A DNA stretch of 64,000 bases from Rhodococcus_G sp042879035 (GCF_042879035.1 NZ_JBIAOU010000024.1:1-64000); one strand, 5' to 3'. Numbered from the stretch's first letter, positions 16,453 to 25,273 are shown. Made by a program: numbers and translations. The notes: generated by a model not told the origin, from the letters alone.

Positions 16453-17286
16453 TCAGAGGTGATCGCCGCCGGCGTCGGACGCGAACCCGCGCACGCCCAT
16501 GCCGCCGTCGATGGAGATCGCCTCACCGGTGATCGGTCCGGCCTGCTCACGGGAGGCGAGCAGCACGTAGGGACCGGTGAAGTCCTTCGGGTCGGTGCTC
16601 GAGTCGTGGAGCGGAATCGGCGGAGGCGGGCTGTCCGGGCCGCGCTTGGCGAACGACGCCGAGATGGACCGCTCGCCGAGCGACAGCGAGTCCGGGCCAC
16701 GCAGATCGGTGTTCATGCCACCGCAGGCGACGCCGTTGACGCGGACCTTCGGCGCGAGTTCGTACGCGAGTTCGCGCATCAGGCCGAGGCACGCGTGCTT
16801 GCTGGCCGTGTACACGGGACCACCGCCGTTGACGTGGAAGGACGCGTTGGACAGCGTCATGACGATGCTGCCGCGGGTCTTGACGAGCTCGCGCCACGCC
16901 GCCTCGGCAGCGAGGAAGTATCCCTTGACGTTGACCGCGAACACCTCGTCGAAGGTGTCGGCGAGTTCGCGCCCGGACAGGCGCGTCAGCTGCCGCTGGT
17001 AGTCCCACACACCCGCATTCGCGACCAGGGTGTCGAGCTTCCCGAACCGGGCGACGGTGTCGGCGACCGCGGCGTGCAGTTGCTCCGAGTCGCGGACGTC
17101 GGCGGCGACCGCGTGCATGCGGGACGGGTCCGCGGAGTCGGCGACGACCTTCTCCAGCTGGTCCAGGTTGCGGCCGAGGATGGTGACCGACGCTCCCTCG
17201 GCGAGGTACCGTTCGGCGACCGCCCGGCCGATGCCGGTGCCGCCGCCGGTGATCAGCGCGGAGTAGCCGTCGAGCCAGCCGGTCAT
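16453..17286 (-). CDS. cis-2,3-dihydrodiol dehydrogenase (BphB/HcaB type SDR)
   Basis: A 277-residue short-chain dehydrogenase. The cofactor motif is TGGGTGIGR (about 13-21), NAGVWDY is near 91, and the active site is S in TLSNASFH with YTASK. The stretches FDEVFAVNVKGYF, NGGGPVYTASKHA, VRVNGVACGGMNTDLRGP and DGGMGVRGF are strongly like BphB/HcaB. The enzyme oxidises the ring cis-diol made by the dioxygenase to a catechol, using NAD+. Its ATG overlaps the hydrolase stop by 4 nt. An insertion rich in proline (SPPPPIPLH, about 218-226) is unlike the usual sequence at that place. Confidence 0.88.
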   Translation of the reverse strand: MTGWLDGYSALITGGGTGIGRAVAERYLAEGASVTILGRNLDQLEKVVADSADPSRMHAVAADVRDSEQLHAAVADTVARFGKLDTLVANAGVWDYQRQLTRLSGRELADTFDEVFAVNVKGYFLAAEAAWRELVKTRGSIVMTLSNASFHVNGGGPVYTASKHACLGLMRELAYELAPKVRVNGVACGGMNTDLRGPDSLSLGERSISASFAKRGPDSPPPPIPLHDSSTDPKDFTGPYVLLASREQAGPITGEAISIDGGMGVRGFASDAGGDHL

Positions 17287-18164
17287 CGGAGGTCTCCGAG
17301 GAAGTCGGCGACGAGGCGCTCGAACTCGGTGGCGCGTTCGAGCTGGACCCAGTGCCCGCACCTGCCGAAGACGTGCATCTGGACGTCCGGGATCTGCTTG
17401 AGCATGATCTGCGCCCCCTCGAGGGTGATCGTGCGGTCGTCGCGGCCCCACAGCAGCAGGGTGGGCGCCTTGATCCTGTGCAGGTCCTTCCACAGCGGGT
17501 CCATGCCGTGGCGCTTGGCGAAGGCGGCGTTGTAGTGGTGGTAGAAGGCGATGTGGCTCTCGTCGAGGGACGCCTCGTACCGGGCGCGGACGACGTCCTC
17601 GCCGAACTGCTTGTGGTCGAAGACCATTGTGCGGATGAACGAGGCCATCTTCTTCTCGCTCGGCCCGCCGCCGTTGAAGTACTTGAACATCTCCTTCTGG
17701 CCCTCGGTCGGGGTGGGGCCGAACGGCAGCCACCCGCCGCCCGGCGCCATCAGCACCAGGCCGGTCACCCGGTCACGCTGCGACTGCGCCATGGCGATGG
17801 CCGCGGCGCCGCCGAGGCTGTTGCCGAGCAGGTGGAAGGAGTCGACCCCGAGCTGGTCGAGCGCCTGGAAGAGGGCGTCGACGGTGATCTGTGTGATCGA
17901 CCGCTCGTCGAGGTCGGCTTCGGTGGGCCGGTAGCTGCCGCCGAACCCGGGCTGATCGGGCAGCAGGATCCGGAAACGCTTCGACAGCGCCGCGAGGTTC
18001 TGGTGGTAGTTGCTCACCCCGGAAGCGCCGGGCCCGCCGCCGTGCAGCATCACGAGGACGGGTCCGTCCCCGGGGACCTCCGCGACGGCGATCTCGCCGA
18101 GGGAGGTCTGCACCCGGTGCTGCCGGAGTTCGATGTCGGTGGTGGTCGTCACTGGAAGTCCCAT
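17283..18164 (-). CDS. Meta-cleavage product C-C hydrolase (MhpC/BphD type)
   Basis: A 293-residue alpha/beta hydrolase with the marks of the C-C bond hydrolases: LHGGGPGASGVSNY (oxyanion-hole region, 40-53), nucleophile S116 in GNSLGG, LLWGRDDR (Asp near 241) and GHWVQLE (His near 269). It would split the vinylogous 1,5-diketone formed by extradiol cleavage into a dienoate and a carboxylic acid. The partner extradiol enzyme is MhpB at 22869. The gene follows the dioxygenase beta subunit by 11 bp and overlaps the diol dehydrogenase. Homology alone cannot tell MhpC-type from BphD/HsaD-type substrates. Confidence 0.88.
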   Translation of the reverse strand: MGLPVTTTTDIELRQHRVQTSLGEIAVAEVPGDGPVLVMLHGGGPGASGVSNYHQNLAALSKRFRILLPDQPGFGGSYRPTEADLDERSITQITVDALFQALDQLGVDSFHLLGNSLGGAAAIAMAQSQRDRVTGLVLMAPGGGWLPFGPTPTEGQKEMFKYFNGGGPSEKKMASFIRTMVFDHKQFGEDVVRARYEASLDESHIAFYHHYNAAFAKRHGMDPLWKDLHRIKAPTLLLWGRDDRTITLEGAQIMLKQIPDVQMHVFGRCGHWVQLERATEFERLVADFLGDLR

Positions 18165-18175
18165 CGGTGTCGTGG

Positions 18176-18757
18176 TCAGAAGAAGGTGGAGATGTTCTTC
18201 GACTGCAGGATGTTCTGGTCGAGCAGGATGGTCCGCCGCGCGACCTGCAGCCCGGAGTCGGTGCGGCGCAGCACATCGGTGCGGCCTCCCGCGAAGATGT
18301 TCTCCTCGCGTTCGAGACGGTTGCGGTAGACCAGGAACGCCGAACGTACCACCAGGTCGTCGTCGGTGAATCCCGCGTGCTCATCGGGATCAATGTGTCG
18401 GACAACGACATTGGTGACGAGGTGACGGGTGCGCGACGGCGGGTCCTCGGCCCACGCCATACCCGAGTCGAACCGGCGGATGCGCCAGGCGAGGCTGTCC
18501 TTCGTCTCCTCGTAGAACGCGGCCTCCCCGCGTGCGGCGATCGACAGGGCCTGCTGGCGGCGCAGACGGTTGGTGCGCGTCGGCATCCAGTAGTCGAGGT
18601 CGTCGGCGAGCAGGTCCAGCCAGTCGGTGAACCGGCCGTCGTCGAGGAGCTCGGCCTCCTCGTAGTAGAACTGTTCGACCTCGAAATGGGTGTCCCGGTC
18701 CGCGCGTCGCCCGGCCCGCGGCTCGGTCTGCGGTGCTGATTCGGTGGTGGTACTCAC
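18176..18757 (-). CDS. Ring-hydroxylating dioxygenase beta (small) subunit
   Basis: A 193-residue NTF2-like fold protein. Features: FEVEQFYYEEAELLDDGRF (25-43), LDYWMPTR, RRFDSGMAWAEDPPSRTRH, RSAFLVYRNR, and the terminal ILDQNILQSKNISTFF ending characteristic of BphA2/HcaF-type subunits. It forms the alpha3beta3 hexamer with the product of 20357-21634. The order (alpha, ferredoxin, reductase, beta) is unusual, because beta normally follows alpha directly. The start at 18757 follows a short gap of 44 bp after the reductase stop. Confidence 0.9.
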   Translation of the reverse strand: MSTTTESAPQTEPRAGRRADRDTHFEVEQFYYEEAELLDDGRFTDWLDLLADDLDYWMPTRTNRLRRQQALSIAARGEAAFYEETKDSLAWRIRRFDSGMAWAEDPPSRTRHLVTNVVVRHIDPDEHAGFTDDDLVVRSAFLVYRNRLEREENIFAGGRTDVLRRTDSGLQVARRTILLDQNILQSKNISTFF

Positions 18758-18801
18758 GGTGTTCGATCCCTTCTACGGACTGGCTGCCGGCGTCGGTCAG
18801 C

Positions 18802-20025
18802 TCAGCCGCGCAGCAACTTTCGGAGGTCGGTGGCGGTGTCGGCCAGCCGCTGCGGGTCGACGACGAGGGAGCGGTCGATCATCCTGCGTGCCGCTCGGAC
18901 GGCGTTCGAGTCGTCGACCGCGACGGCCCCGACGACCGTCCCGTTCCGCAGACCGAACGCGGAGAACGAACCCGCGCCCAGTTCACCTCGGACGACCGTG
19001 GTGTCGGCATCGGCCATGCGGCCCACGCCCTCGACGTGGCGGTGATGGCGATCGGTCCAGAACCACGGCGCACTCGACTCCGGTGCGGGCGCACCGAGCA
19101 TGGTGGCCGCGGCGCGGCGGCCGTCGTACTGGGCGGCGTCCCAGTGCTCGGCGCGGGGCCGGAGCACGTCCCCGACGCGGATCCGGGTCGGATCTCCCAC
19201 GGCGAGGACCGCGGGATTGGAGGTGACCTGCCCGGGATCGACGACGATCCCCCTGTCGACGACGAGCCCAGCCGACTCGGCGAGTGTCGTCTCGGGAACC
19301 ATGCCCACACCGAGGATCACCGCGTCGAACGTTCGGGGCTCGGCCTCGCCGCCGATGACGGCGTCGATCCCCGCACCGGTGTCGGTGAAGGACTCGACTC
19401 CGGCCGTGATCGTGGTGATGCCGCGGCCGGTGTGCAGACCGTGCAGCCAGGCCGCGACGTCGTGTCCGACAGCGGCAGCGATCGGCACCGCGACGGGATC
19501 GACCAGCACGACCTCGCATCCGAGATCGACTGCCGTGGAAGCGACCTCGGCACCGATCAGGCCCGCGCCGACGACGAGGACGCGGGCGCCCGGCACCAGT
19601 GCCTCACGGAGCCGGTCGGCGTCGACGCTCGAGCGCAGCACGTGCACCCGAGGGCTGTCGGCGCCGGGGATCGGCGGACGGGCGGCGTGCCCGCCGGTCG
19701 CGAGCACCACCCGGTCCGCGGGCAGCACCGTCCCGTCGGCCAGTTCGACCCCGCCCTCGCCGGCCCGCAACGCGGCCGCCCTGGTGAGGGTGCGCAGACG
19801 AATCGTGTTGTCGTCGTACCACTCCGCGGGCTGCAGCGCGATCTGCTTGAGGTCCTTCGCGCCGGCCAGGTAGTCCTTCGACAGCGGCGGCCGATCGTAG
19901 GGAAACTCCCCGGCGTCGACGAGGGTCAGGTCACCGGTGAAGCCGCCCGCGCGCAGGGCCCCGACCGTGCTCACGCCCGCGATGCCACCGCCGACGACGA
20001 CGATCCGGTCGACCCCGGCGGCCAT
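18802..20025 (-). CDS. Ferredoxin reductase component of the dioxygenase
   Basis: A 407-residue FAD/NADH oxidoreductase of the BphA4/HcaD group. The FAD motif is VVVGGGIAGVSTVGALR (9-25), the NAD motif VVGAGLIGAEVA (about 149), the second FAD motif TSNPAVLAVGD (about 265). It passes electrons from NADH to the Rieske ferredoxin encoded just upstream; the stop and start share one base (TGATG). DRPPLSKDYL is the family signature near the N-terminus. Confidence 0.9.
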   Translation of the reverse strand: MAAGVDRIVVVGGGIAGVSTVGALRAGGFTGDLTLVDAGEFPYDRPPLSKDYLAGAKDLKQIALQPAEWYDDNTIRLRTLTRAAALRAGEGGVELADGTVLPADRVVLATGGHAARPPIPGADSPRVHVLRSSVDADRLREALVPGARVLVVGAGLIGAEVASTAVDLGCEVVLVDPVAVPIAAAVGHDVAAWLHGLHTGRGITTITAGVESFTDTGAGIDAVIGGEAEPRTFDAVILGVGMVPETTLAESAGLVVDRGIVVDPGQVTSNPAVLAVGDPTRIRVGDVLRPRAEHWDAAQYDGRRAAATMLGAPAPESSAPWFWTDRHHRHVEGVGRMADADTTVVRGELGAGSFSAFGLRNGTVVGAVAVDDSNAVRAARRMIDRSLVVDPQRLADTATDLRKLLRG

Positions 20026-20360
20026 CAGGGCGCCTCATTCGGGAAGAGGAAGACCTCGCCGTCGCGGACCTCGACCCGGTGCGGGCAGGCGTCCTTGGTG
20101 GCGGGCAGTCCGTCGACGGCACCGGTTTTCAGGCAGAACTTGCTCGAATGCAGGGGGCACTCCACGTGCCCGTCCTCGACCCACCCGTCCGCGAGGGAGG
20201 CGTCGGCGTGGGTGCAGGTGTCGTCGAGGGCCCACACGCTGCCGTCGTCGTCGCGGAGCAGTGCGATGTTGTCGGCAGTTCCCGTCACCGCCTTGTCGAT
20301 CGCGATGCCCTCCCCTTCCGGGATGTCGTCGAGGGCGGCGACGCGAATACCTGTGGTCAT
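20025..20360 (-). CDS. Rieske [2Fe-2S] ferredoxin of the dioxygenase
   Basis: A 111-residue ferredoxin with the Rieske pattern C49-x-H51 (CTHADASL) and C68-x2-H71 (CPLHSSKF). It carries electrons from the reductase to the alpha subunit. It overlaps the alpha-subunit stop by 4 nt and the reductase start by 1 nt, so the three form a tightly coupled unit. Confidence 0.93.
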   Translation of the reverse strand: MTTGIRVAALDDIPEGEGIAIDKAVTGTADNIALLRDDDGSVWALDDTCTHADASLADGWVEDGHVECPLHSSKFCLKTGAVDGLPATKDACPHRVEVRDGEVFLFPNEAP

Positions 20361-21634
20361 GGCTTCTCCTCGTGCCAGGCGGGGGTGTTCATCAGATCGC
20401 GCCAGCGGGCGTAGAAGGCGCGCCCCGCGGCGTCGCTGTAGAGCTCGCTGGTGGTGCCGGGATGCCGGCCGTCCTCACGCTCGGATCCCATCCCCATCTG
20501 GTAGTTCAGGGCCACACCGTTGGTGATGAACCCGTGCGAGATGGCCTGCACCTCACTCCAGTTCTCTCCGTCGTCCTGCTCGAAGATGCCGCTGGGCCCG
20601 AAGGTGCGCAGGTTGTACAGGCGCTGCGCCTCCCGCACCTCCTCCGGCATCGACTTGTCGACGATGGTCCAGGCCCAGACCTCCATCTTGTCCGGCCCCT
20701 TGGGATGCCAGATCCGGATGGAGCCGTTGACCGGCAGGTACGAGAAGTTCGGGAACACGGTCGCATGGCCGTTGGTGAGCGGGCCCTCCACCCGGGCGTC
20801 ACCGAGACGCTCGCGCAGCGCGTCGTAGTCCGTCCAGTCGTGCACCGTGCGGGCGTCGAAGCGGTTCTTCGGGTGCACCGGGAACCCGGCGCCGTGGCCG
20901 TTGGGGTCGACGTACTGTCTGCCGGTGCGGTGCACGATCTCGTCCTTGGGGGCCTTGCCGGTCGGGGACAGCACCATCAGCGCCGACGCGTGGCTCATGT
21001 TGACGTGGTACCAGTCGGTGGCGAACTGCTCCGCCGAGAGCTTCCAGTTCCCTTCGAGCACCCACTTGTGCACCCCGCCGACGACAACCGTGCCCTCGTC
21101 GTCGTGGTCGAGCATGGCGTCCATGTACCAGGCCATGTCGCCGAGCGATTCCCGCAGGGACACCGGCTCCGGATTCCAGGTACCGAAAATCAGGCCGTGA
21201 CAGGTCTCGACGTGCGGGACCTCGACCAGACCCCAGTGCTTCGCGTCGAACGACTCGGGGTACCCGTCCTTGTTGGGGACGCTGATCAGCTTGCCCTCGA
21301 GGTCGTACGCCCATCCGTGGTAGGTGCACGTGAAGTTGCGGGTGGCGCCGAAATCGGCGCGACACACCCGCGCCCCGCGGTGCCGGCAGGAGTTGAGGAA
21401 CGCCCGGATCCTCCGGCTCTTGTCCATCGTCACGATGACCGGGTCCTCACCCATGTAGGTGGTGAAGAAGTCGCCCGGCTTGTGGAACTGGTCGGTGTGC
21501 GCGAGGAACAGCCAGCTGGGCGCGAAGATGCGTCGCATCTCCTGCTGGTACAGCTGCTCGTCGGTGAAGATGGCGCGGTCGAGCAGGCCGCCGTCGGCGT
21601 CGACGAGCCCGGACACGTCGATGTTCCGGGTCAT
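20357..21634 (-). CDS. Ring-hydroxylating dioxygenase alpha (large) subunit
   Basis: 425 residues from the chosen ATG. The Rieske centre is C83-x-H85 and C103-x2-H106 (NSCRHRGA, CTYHGWAYD). The catalytic iron site is D207-x2-H210-x4-H215 (TDWYHVNMSH), with the bridging Asp at 207. It adds both atoms of O2 to an aromatic ring to give a cis-dihydrodiol. The N-terminus MTRNIDVSGLVDADGGLLD matches the usual start of BphA1/HcaE subunits; ATG 21742 would add 36 Gly/Ala-rich residues and is less likely. Neither start has a clear ribosome-binding site. Substrate class (phenylpropanoate, biphenyl or alkylbenzene) is inferred from neighbours. Confidence 0.9.
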   Translation of the reverse strand: MTRNIDVSGLVDADGGLLDRAIFTDEQLYQQEMRRIFAPSWLFLAHTDQFHKPGDFFTTYMGEDPVIVTMDKSRRIRAFLNSCRHRGARVCRADFGATRNFTCTYHGWAYDLEGKLISVPNKDGYPESFDAKHWGLVEVPHVETCHGLIFGTWNPEPVSLRESLGDMAWYMDAMLDHDDEGTVVVGGVHKWVLEGNWKLSAEQFATDWYHVNMSHASALMVLSPTGKAPKDEIVHRTGRQYVDPNGHGAGFPVHPKNRFDARTVHDWTDYDALRERLGDARVEGPLTNGHATVFPNFSYLPVNGSIRIWHPKGPDKMEVWAWTIVDKSMPEEVREAQRLYNLRTFGPSGIFEQDDGENWSEVQAISHGFITNGVALNYQMGMGSEREDGRHPGTTSELYSDAAGRAFYARWRDLMNTPAWHEEKP

Positions 21635-21784
21635 CGCGGCCGGGCGCCGCAACGCGCCGCGCGGCGCCGATGTCGCGGCCCCGCGCGGGAGTTCGCAGGC
21701 ACCGCCGCACGCCCCGGCGCCAGGTCGGATGGTGGAAGTCATGCCGATCAGACAAGCCGATCGATCCGGGCCGTTCCAGGAGCC

Positions 21785-21832
21785 GTTCCGTACTACGGCA
21801 CATCCAGGCGCGGCGTTCCGTACTACGGCACA
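21785..21832. promoter_or_regulatory. Tandem palindromic operator between dioxygenase operon and oxidoreductase/mhpB
   Basis: GTTCCGTACTACGGCACA occurs twice, at 21785-21802 and 21815-21832, exactly 30 bp apart (about three helical turns, same face). Each copy holds the perfect palindrome CCGTACTACGG. It lies upstream of both divergent units, so one protein probably controls both, likely the IclR at 13546. Confidence 0.65.
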
Positions 21833-21873
21833 CGCACTGGGTCGGTCACCGCGGCGGAGGAAACATCGTCGCC

Positions 21874-22857
21874 ATGCTCGCCGCAACCGCAGTCTCCCAG
21901 AGCGCAACCGACCCGCTGTCCGGCCTCGTCCTCGGAGACGTCCCCGAACCCGAAGCCCGGCCCGGCTGGTCCGTCGTCCGAGTCGTCGCGTCGTCGCTGA
22001 ACATGCACGACCTGTGGACGCTCCGCGGCGTGGGGCACCCGCCCGAACGGCTGCCGATCATCCTCGGCTGCGACGCCGCCGGCTACGACGAGCACGGCAA
22101 CGCGGTGATCGTCTACCCGGTGATCGCCGACGCCGACGCCGGAATGGGCGACGAAACCCTCGACCCGAACCGGGCACTGCTGTCCGAACAGCACAACGGC
22201 GCCTTCGCCGAATACCTCACCGTGCCCACTCGCAACCTGATCCCGAAGCCGGACTGGTTGACCTTCGACGAGGCCGCCTGCCTTCCCGTCGCGTGGACCA
22301 CCGCCTACCGAATGCTGTTCACCCAGGCCAGGATCACCGCGGGTGACCGCGTTCTCGTGCAGGGCGCGGGCGGTGGCGTCGCGTCCGCCGCGATCAAGCT
22401 CGCCGCCGCGGCCGGTGCCGTGGTCTACGCGACCAGCCGCAGTGAAGCCAAACGAGCCGAGGCCGTCTCCTGGGGTGCCCGCGCCGCCGTCGGTACCGGC
22501 GAACGGCTCCCCGAACGTGTCGACGTCGTCATCGAGACCGTCGGGGAAGCGACGTGGGCGCACTCGATGAAGTGCCTGCGGCCCGGTGGCACCATCGTCA
22601 TCGCCGGCGCCACCAGCGGCGCCAACCCTCCCGCAGACCTCAACCGGATCTTCTACCTGCAGCAGCGAATCCTGGGATCGACCGGCTGCACCCGCAGCGA
22701 GCTGGTCGCGATGCTCAAGATGATGGACGCCACCGGCCTGCGCCCGGTCATCGACCGCACCCTGCCGCTCGCCGAGATCCACAAGGCCTTCCAGCTGATG
22801 ATCGACGGCACGCTCACCGGCAAACTCGTCGTCCATCCGAATCCGGAGCAGCAGTGA
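21874..22857 (+). CDS. Zinc-type alcohol dehydrogenase-like/quinone oxidoreductase (MDR family)
   Basis: A 327-residue medium-chain dehydrogenase/reductase. The N-terminal GroES-like domain contains ASSLNMHDLWTLRGVG and ILGCDAAGYD. A Rossmann fold follows with VLVQGAGGGVASAAIKLA (about 166) and VDVVIETVGEATW. Structural zinc cysteines are absent, so it is of the quinone-reductase/crotonyl-CoA-reductase-like branch, using NADPH. GGAGGA precedes the ATG at 21874. It heads a two-gene unit with mhpB and faces the dioxygenase operon. Its reaction in this pathway is not clear. Confidence 0.82.
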   Translation: MLAATAVSQSATDPLSGLVLGDVPEPEARPGWSVVRVVASSLNMHDLWTLRGVGHPPERLPIILGCDAAGYDEHGNAVIVYPVIADADAGMGDETLDPNRALLSEQHNGAFAEYLTVPTRNLIPKPDWLTFDEAACLPVAWTTAYRMLFTQARITAGDRVLVQGAGGGVASAAIKLAAAAGAVVYATSRSEAKRAEAVSWGARAAVGTGERLPERVDVVIETVGEATWAHSMKCLRPGGTIVIAGATSGANPPADLNRIFYLQQRILGSTGCTRSELVAMLKMMDATGLRPVIDRTLPLAEIHKAFQLMIDGTLTGKLVVHPNPEQQ

Positions 22858-22868
22858 GGAATCCGCCC

Positions 22869-23807
22869 ATGCCCGCCGCCCTCGTGGGGCTCTCTCATTC
22901 ACCCCTGATCGGCAAGAACGACCCGGCCCCGGAGGTTCTCGCCCGGATCGACGCCGCCGTCGCGGGGGCTCGCGCATTCGTCCGCGACTTCGATCCCGAA
23001 CTCGTCGTCCTGTACGCACCGGACCACTACAACGGCTTCTTCTACAAGGAGATGCCTCCGTTCTGCCTCGCCACCGAGGCCCACGCCGTCGGCGACTTCG
23101 GCTCCCAGGCCGGACCGCTGTCCGTCGACGCCGCCGCCGCGAAGGCGCTCGCCCAGGGTGTCCTCGACCGCGGTGTGGACCTGACCGTCTCCGCGCGCAT
23201 GGTCGTCGACCACGGATTCGTCCAGCCCCTCGAGGTGCTGTTCGGCGGCATCGACCGGGTGCCGGTGGTGCCGGTCTTCGTCAACGGTGTCGCCACCCCG
23301 CTCGGCCCGGTCAGCCGGATCCGCGCGCTCGGCACCGCCGTCGGCGAAGCCGCTGCCGCACTGGACAAGCGGGTGCTGTTCCTCGCCTCCGGCGGCCTCT
23401 CCCACGACCCGCCGGTCCCCACCCTCGACGGCGCACCGCCGCGGGTGGCCGACGCCCTCATCGAAGGCCACCCGCCCACCCCGGAACAGCGCGCGAAGGG
23501 TGAGGAGCGGGTGATCCAGGCGGGACGCGACTACGCCGCCGGTTCGACCACGATGATCCCGATCAACCCCAACTGGGACAACCTCGTCCTCGACACCTTC
23601 GAGCGCGGCACCCTCACCGACATCGACGCCTGGACCGTCGAGTGGATGGGCGCCGAGGGCGGCGGCTCCTCGCACGAGGTGCGGACCTGGATCGCCGCCT
23701 ACGCCTCCCTCGCCGCGACCGGTGCGTACACCATGAGTTCCCGCTTCTACGAACCCGTTCCGGAGTGGATCGCCGGCTTCTCGGTGACGACCGCGATTCC
23801 TCGGTGA
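22869..23807 (+). CDS. mhpB: 2,3-dihydroxyphenylpropionate 1,2-dioxygenase (class III extradiol)
   Basis: A 312-residue LigB-superfamily dioxygenase with clear MhpB signatures: GLSHSPLIGKNDPA near the start (His10 a likely iron ligand), VVLYAPDHYNGFFY (about 46-59), VDHGFVQPLEVLFGG, VPVFVNGVATPLGP, LASGGLSHDPPVP, and the C-terminal YEPVPEWIAGF. It opens the ring of a catechol with a carboxyalkyl side chain next to a hydroxyl. It works between the diol dehydrogenase and the C-C hydrolase on the opposite strand. GTGAGGA lies 8 nt upstream of the ATG. The downstream dienoate hydratase, aldolase and acetaldehyde dehydrogenase (MhpDEF) are not in the window. Confidence 0.92.
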   Translation: MPAALVGLSHSPLIGKNDPAPEVLARIDAAVAGARAFVRDFDPELVVLYAPDHYNGFFYKEMPPFCLATEAHAVGDFGSQAGPLSVDAAAAKALAQGVLDRGVDLTVSARMVVDHGFVQPLEVLFGGIDRVPVVPVFVNGVATPLGPVSRIRALGTAVGEAAAALDKRVLFLASGGLSHDPPVPTLDGAPPRVADALIEGHPPTPEQRAKGEERVIQAGRDYAAGSTTMIPINPNWDNLVLDTFERGTLTDIDAWTVEWMGAEGGGSSHEVRTWIAAYASLAATGAYTMSSRFYEPVPEWIAGFSVTTAIPR

Positions 23808-23840
23808 GCTCTACGGCGTGCTCGCCGTCGCGGTGAGAGA

Positions 23841-23869
23841 CCTTTCGCCCGGTCGGACCGGGCGAAAGG
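23841..23869. terminator. Terminator hairpin after mhpB
   Basis: CCTTTCGCCCGGT (23841-23853) pairs perfectly with 23857-23869 around CGG. It lies between the convergent ends of mhpB and the StyA-like gene and can serve both. Confidence 0.8.
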
Positions 23870-23891
23870 CCCTCGTGAACTGCCCTGGCCG

Positions 23892-25241
23892 TCAGGCGGG
23901 GACGCGGGCCCGCGGGGAGGAGGCGAACCCCTCGCTCGGGGCGAAGCGCGCCAGCAGGTCCTCGGCCGGTTCGCCGGCCGCCTCCGCGATGTAGGCGAGG
24001 ACGTCGTCCTTGCCCTGCAGGGCGACGAGGGCGTCGGGTTCGGACAGGAACCGGAACAGCGCCGCCGCCACCGGCTCGCTCACCGTCGCTGCGGGAAAGA
24101 ACAGGTCGGCGGACTCGGCGTACTTCGCGTCGCCGAGGAACAGGCGAGTGACCTCGGCGGCCGCGTGTCCGCGGGTGTGCCAGTGCTTCTCGAACTGCTC
24201 GGTCAGCCACTCCTGCGTGAACTCGCCGTCGTGGTCCCGGGCCGCCGCGACGAGTGCGGCGATCTGGACGACGGTGTTCTGGGCGCCCTGGCCGGCGATC
24301 GGGTCGAACGAGATCGCGGTGTCCCCGATGGCGGCGACGACATGCCCGCCGGGGGTGCGACCGACCGCGCGGCGTACCGTCGGGGTGACCGCACCGCGCA
24401 GCCACGAATGGGGATCGGCCTCGATCACCTGGAGCTGCTCGACCTCGGCGGCGTCCTTCGGGAAGTAGTCGCGGTACAGGTCGACCACCACCTGCCGGGC
24501 GGTGTGCGCGTCGGTGACGGACGCGAACCGCTCCACCCACGGCGACCCCGGCTTCGCGAACCCGAGGAAGCTCCACGACTGACCGGCGTCCTTGTGCAGG
24601 TACGGACCGAACCACGCCTCACCGAAATCGGTGTGCAGGTTGAACTGGTTGTGAGTGCCGCCACCACGGTATCCCCAGGTTTCGGGACCCTGGTCGAGTC
24701 CCTGCAGCGTCACCATCAGCAGGTGTCGCTGCGGCTCGGTGTAGACGGTCCGCTCGTCGTCGACCGGGAACAGGCCCGACAACCCACCCTTGCCGGTGGC
24801 GACGAGGGTCAGGTCGTGTTCGGCGGCGATCGCGTCGAGCCCGTCGACGTCGATCGCGCGGACCTCGAAACGTCCGCCCCCGTCGAGGAAGCGTCCCAGT
24901 CGGTCGTCGGCGCGCAGCCGGACATCCACACCCTTTGCGATGTACCGGAAGTCGGGATCGAATTCGAGAACCTCACCGTAGGTGTCGCCGACGCCGGTGT
25001 GCAGCCGGGCACTCATTCCCGTCGAGTACGGACCGTCGGCGTAGAGGTCCTCGATGATCTGCGAGTCCGACTCCTGCGACTTTCCGAAGTACACGGCGGT
25101 CCCCGTCGCGGGGACGTCGTTGCGCAGCGAGTCGCGGTCGCGGTCGCTGTACAGGGTGACGTCGAATCCGATGTTCCGGAGGCCGAGGGCGGCGGTCGTA
25201 CCCGCCAGCCCCGCCCCCACGATTGCTGCTGTGCGTGCCAT
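23892..25241 (-). CDS. StyA-like FAD-dependent monooxygenase (group E)
   Basis: A 449-residue flavoprotein. Its single Rossmann motif is AIVGAGLAGTTAALGLR (about 6-22). VPATGTAVYFGKSQ, HLLMVTLQGLD, FDPIAGQGAQNTVVQIA and a C-terminal helical region resemble the styrene/indole monooxygenases, which use FADH2 from a separate reductase (StyB) and form epoxides or sulfoxides. I find no StyB-like gene in the window. CCAGGAGAACTCAC precedes the ATG. It lies 32 bp after the DszA-like gene and so probably shares its transcript, which points to S-oxygenation of an organosulfur compound (inference). Confidence 0.8.
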   Translation of the reverse strand: MARTAAIVGAGLAGTTAALGLRNIGFDVTLYSDRDRDSLRNDVPATGTAVYFGKSQESDSQIIEDLYADGPYSTGMSARLHTGVGDTYGEVLEFDPDFRYIAKGVDVRLRADDRLGRFLDGGGRFEVRAIDVDGLDAIAAEHDLTLVATGKGGLSGLFPVDDERTVYTEPQRHLLMVTLQGLDQGPETWGYRGGGTHNQFNLHTDFGEAWFGPYLHKDAGQSWSFLGFAKPGSPWVERFASVTDAHTARQVVVDLYRDYFPKDAAEVEQLQVIEADPHSWLRGAVTPTVRRAVGRTPGGHVVAAIGDTAISFDPIAGQGAQNTVVQIAALVAAARDHDGEFTQEWLTEQFEKHWHTRGHAAAEVTRLFLGDAKYAESADLFFPAATVSEPVAAALFRFLSEPDALVALQGKDDVLAYIAEAAGEPAEDLLARFAPSEGFASSPRARVPA

Positions 25242-25273
25242 GTGAGTTCTCCTGGTGCAGTGTGTGAGCCGGC

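Noticed and set aside
14833..17535. 900-codon ORF on the plus strand across FadD and the diol dehydrogenase
   Set aside because: Antisense shadow with shadow-type composition. The two minus-strand genes have clear catalytic motifs and overlapping starts.
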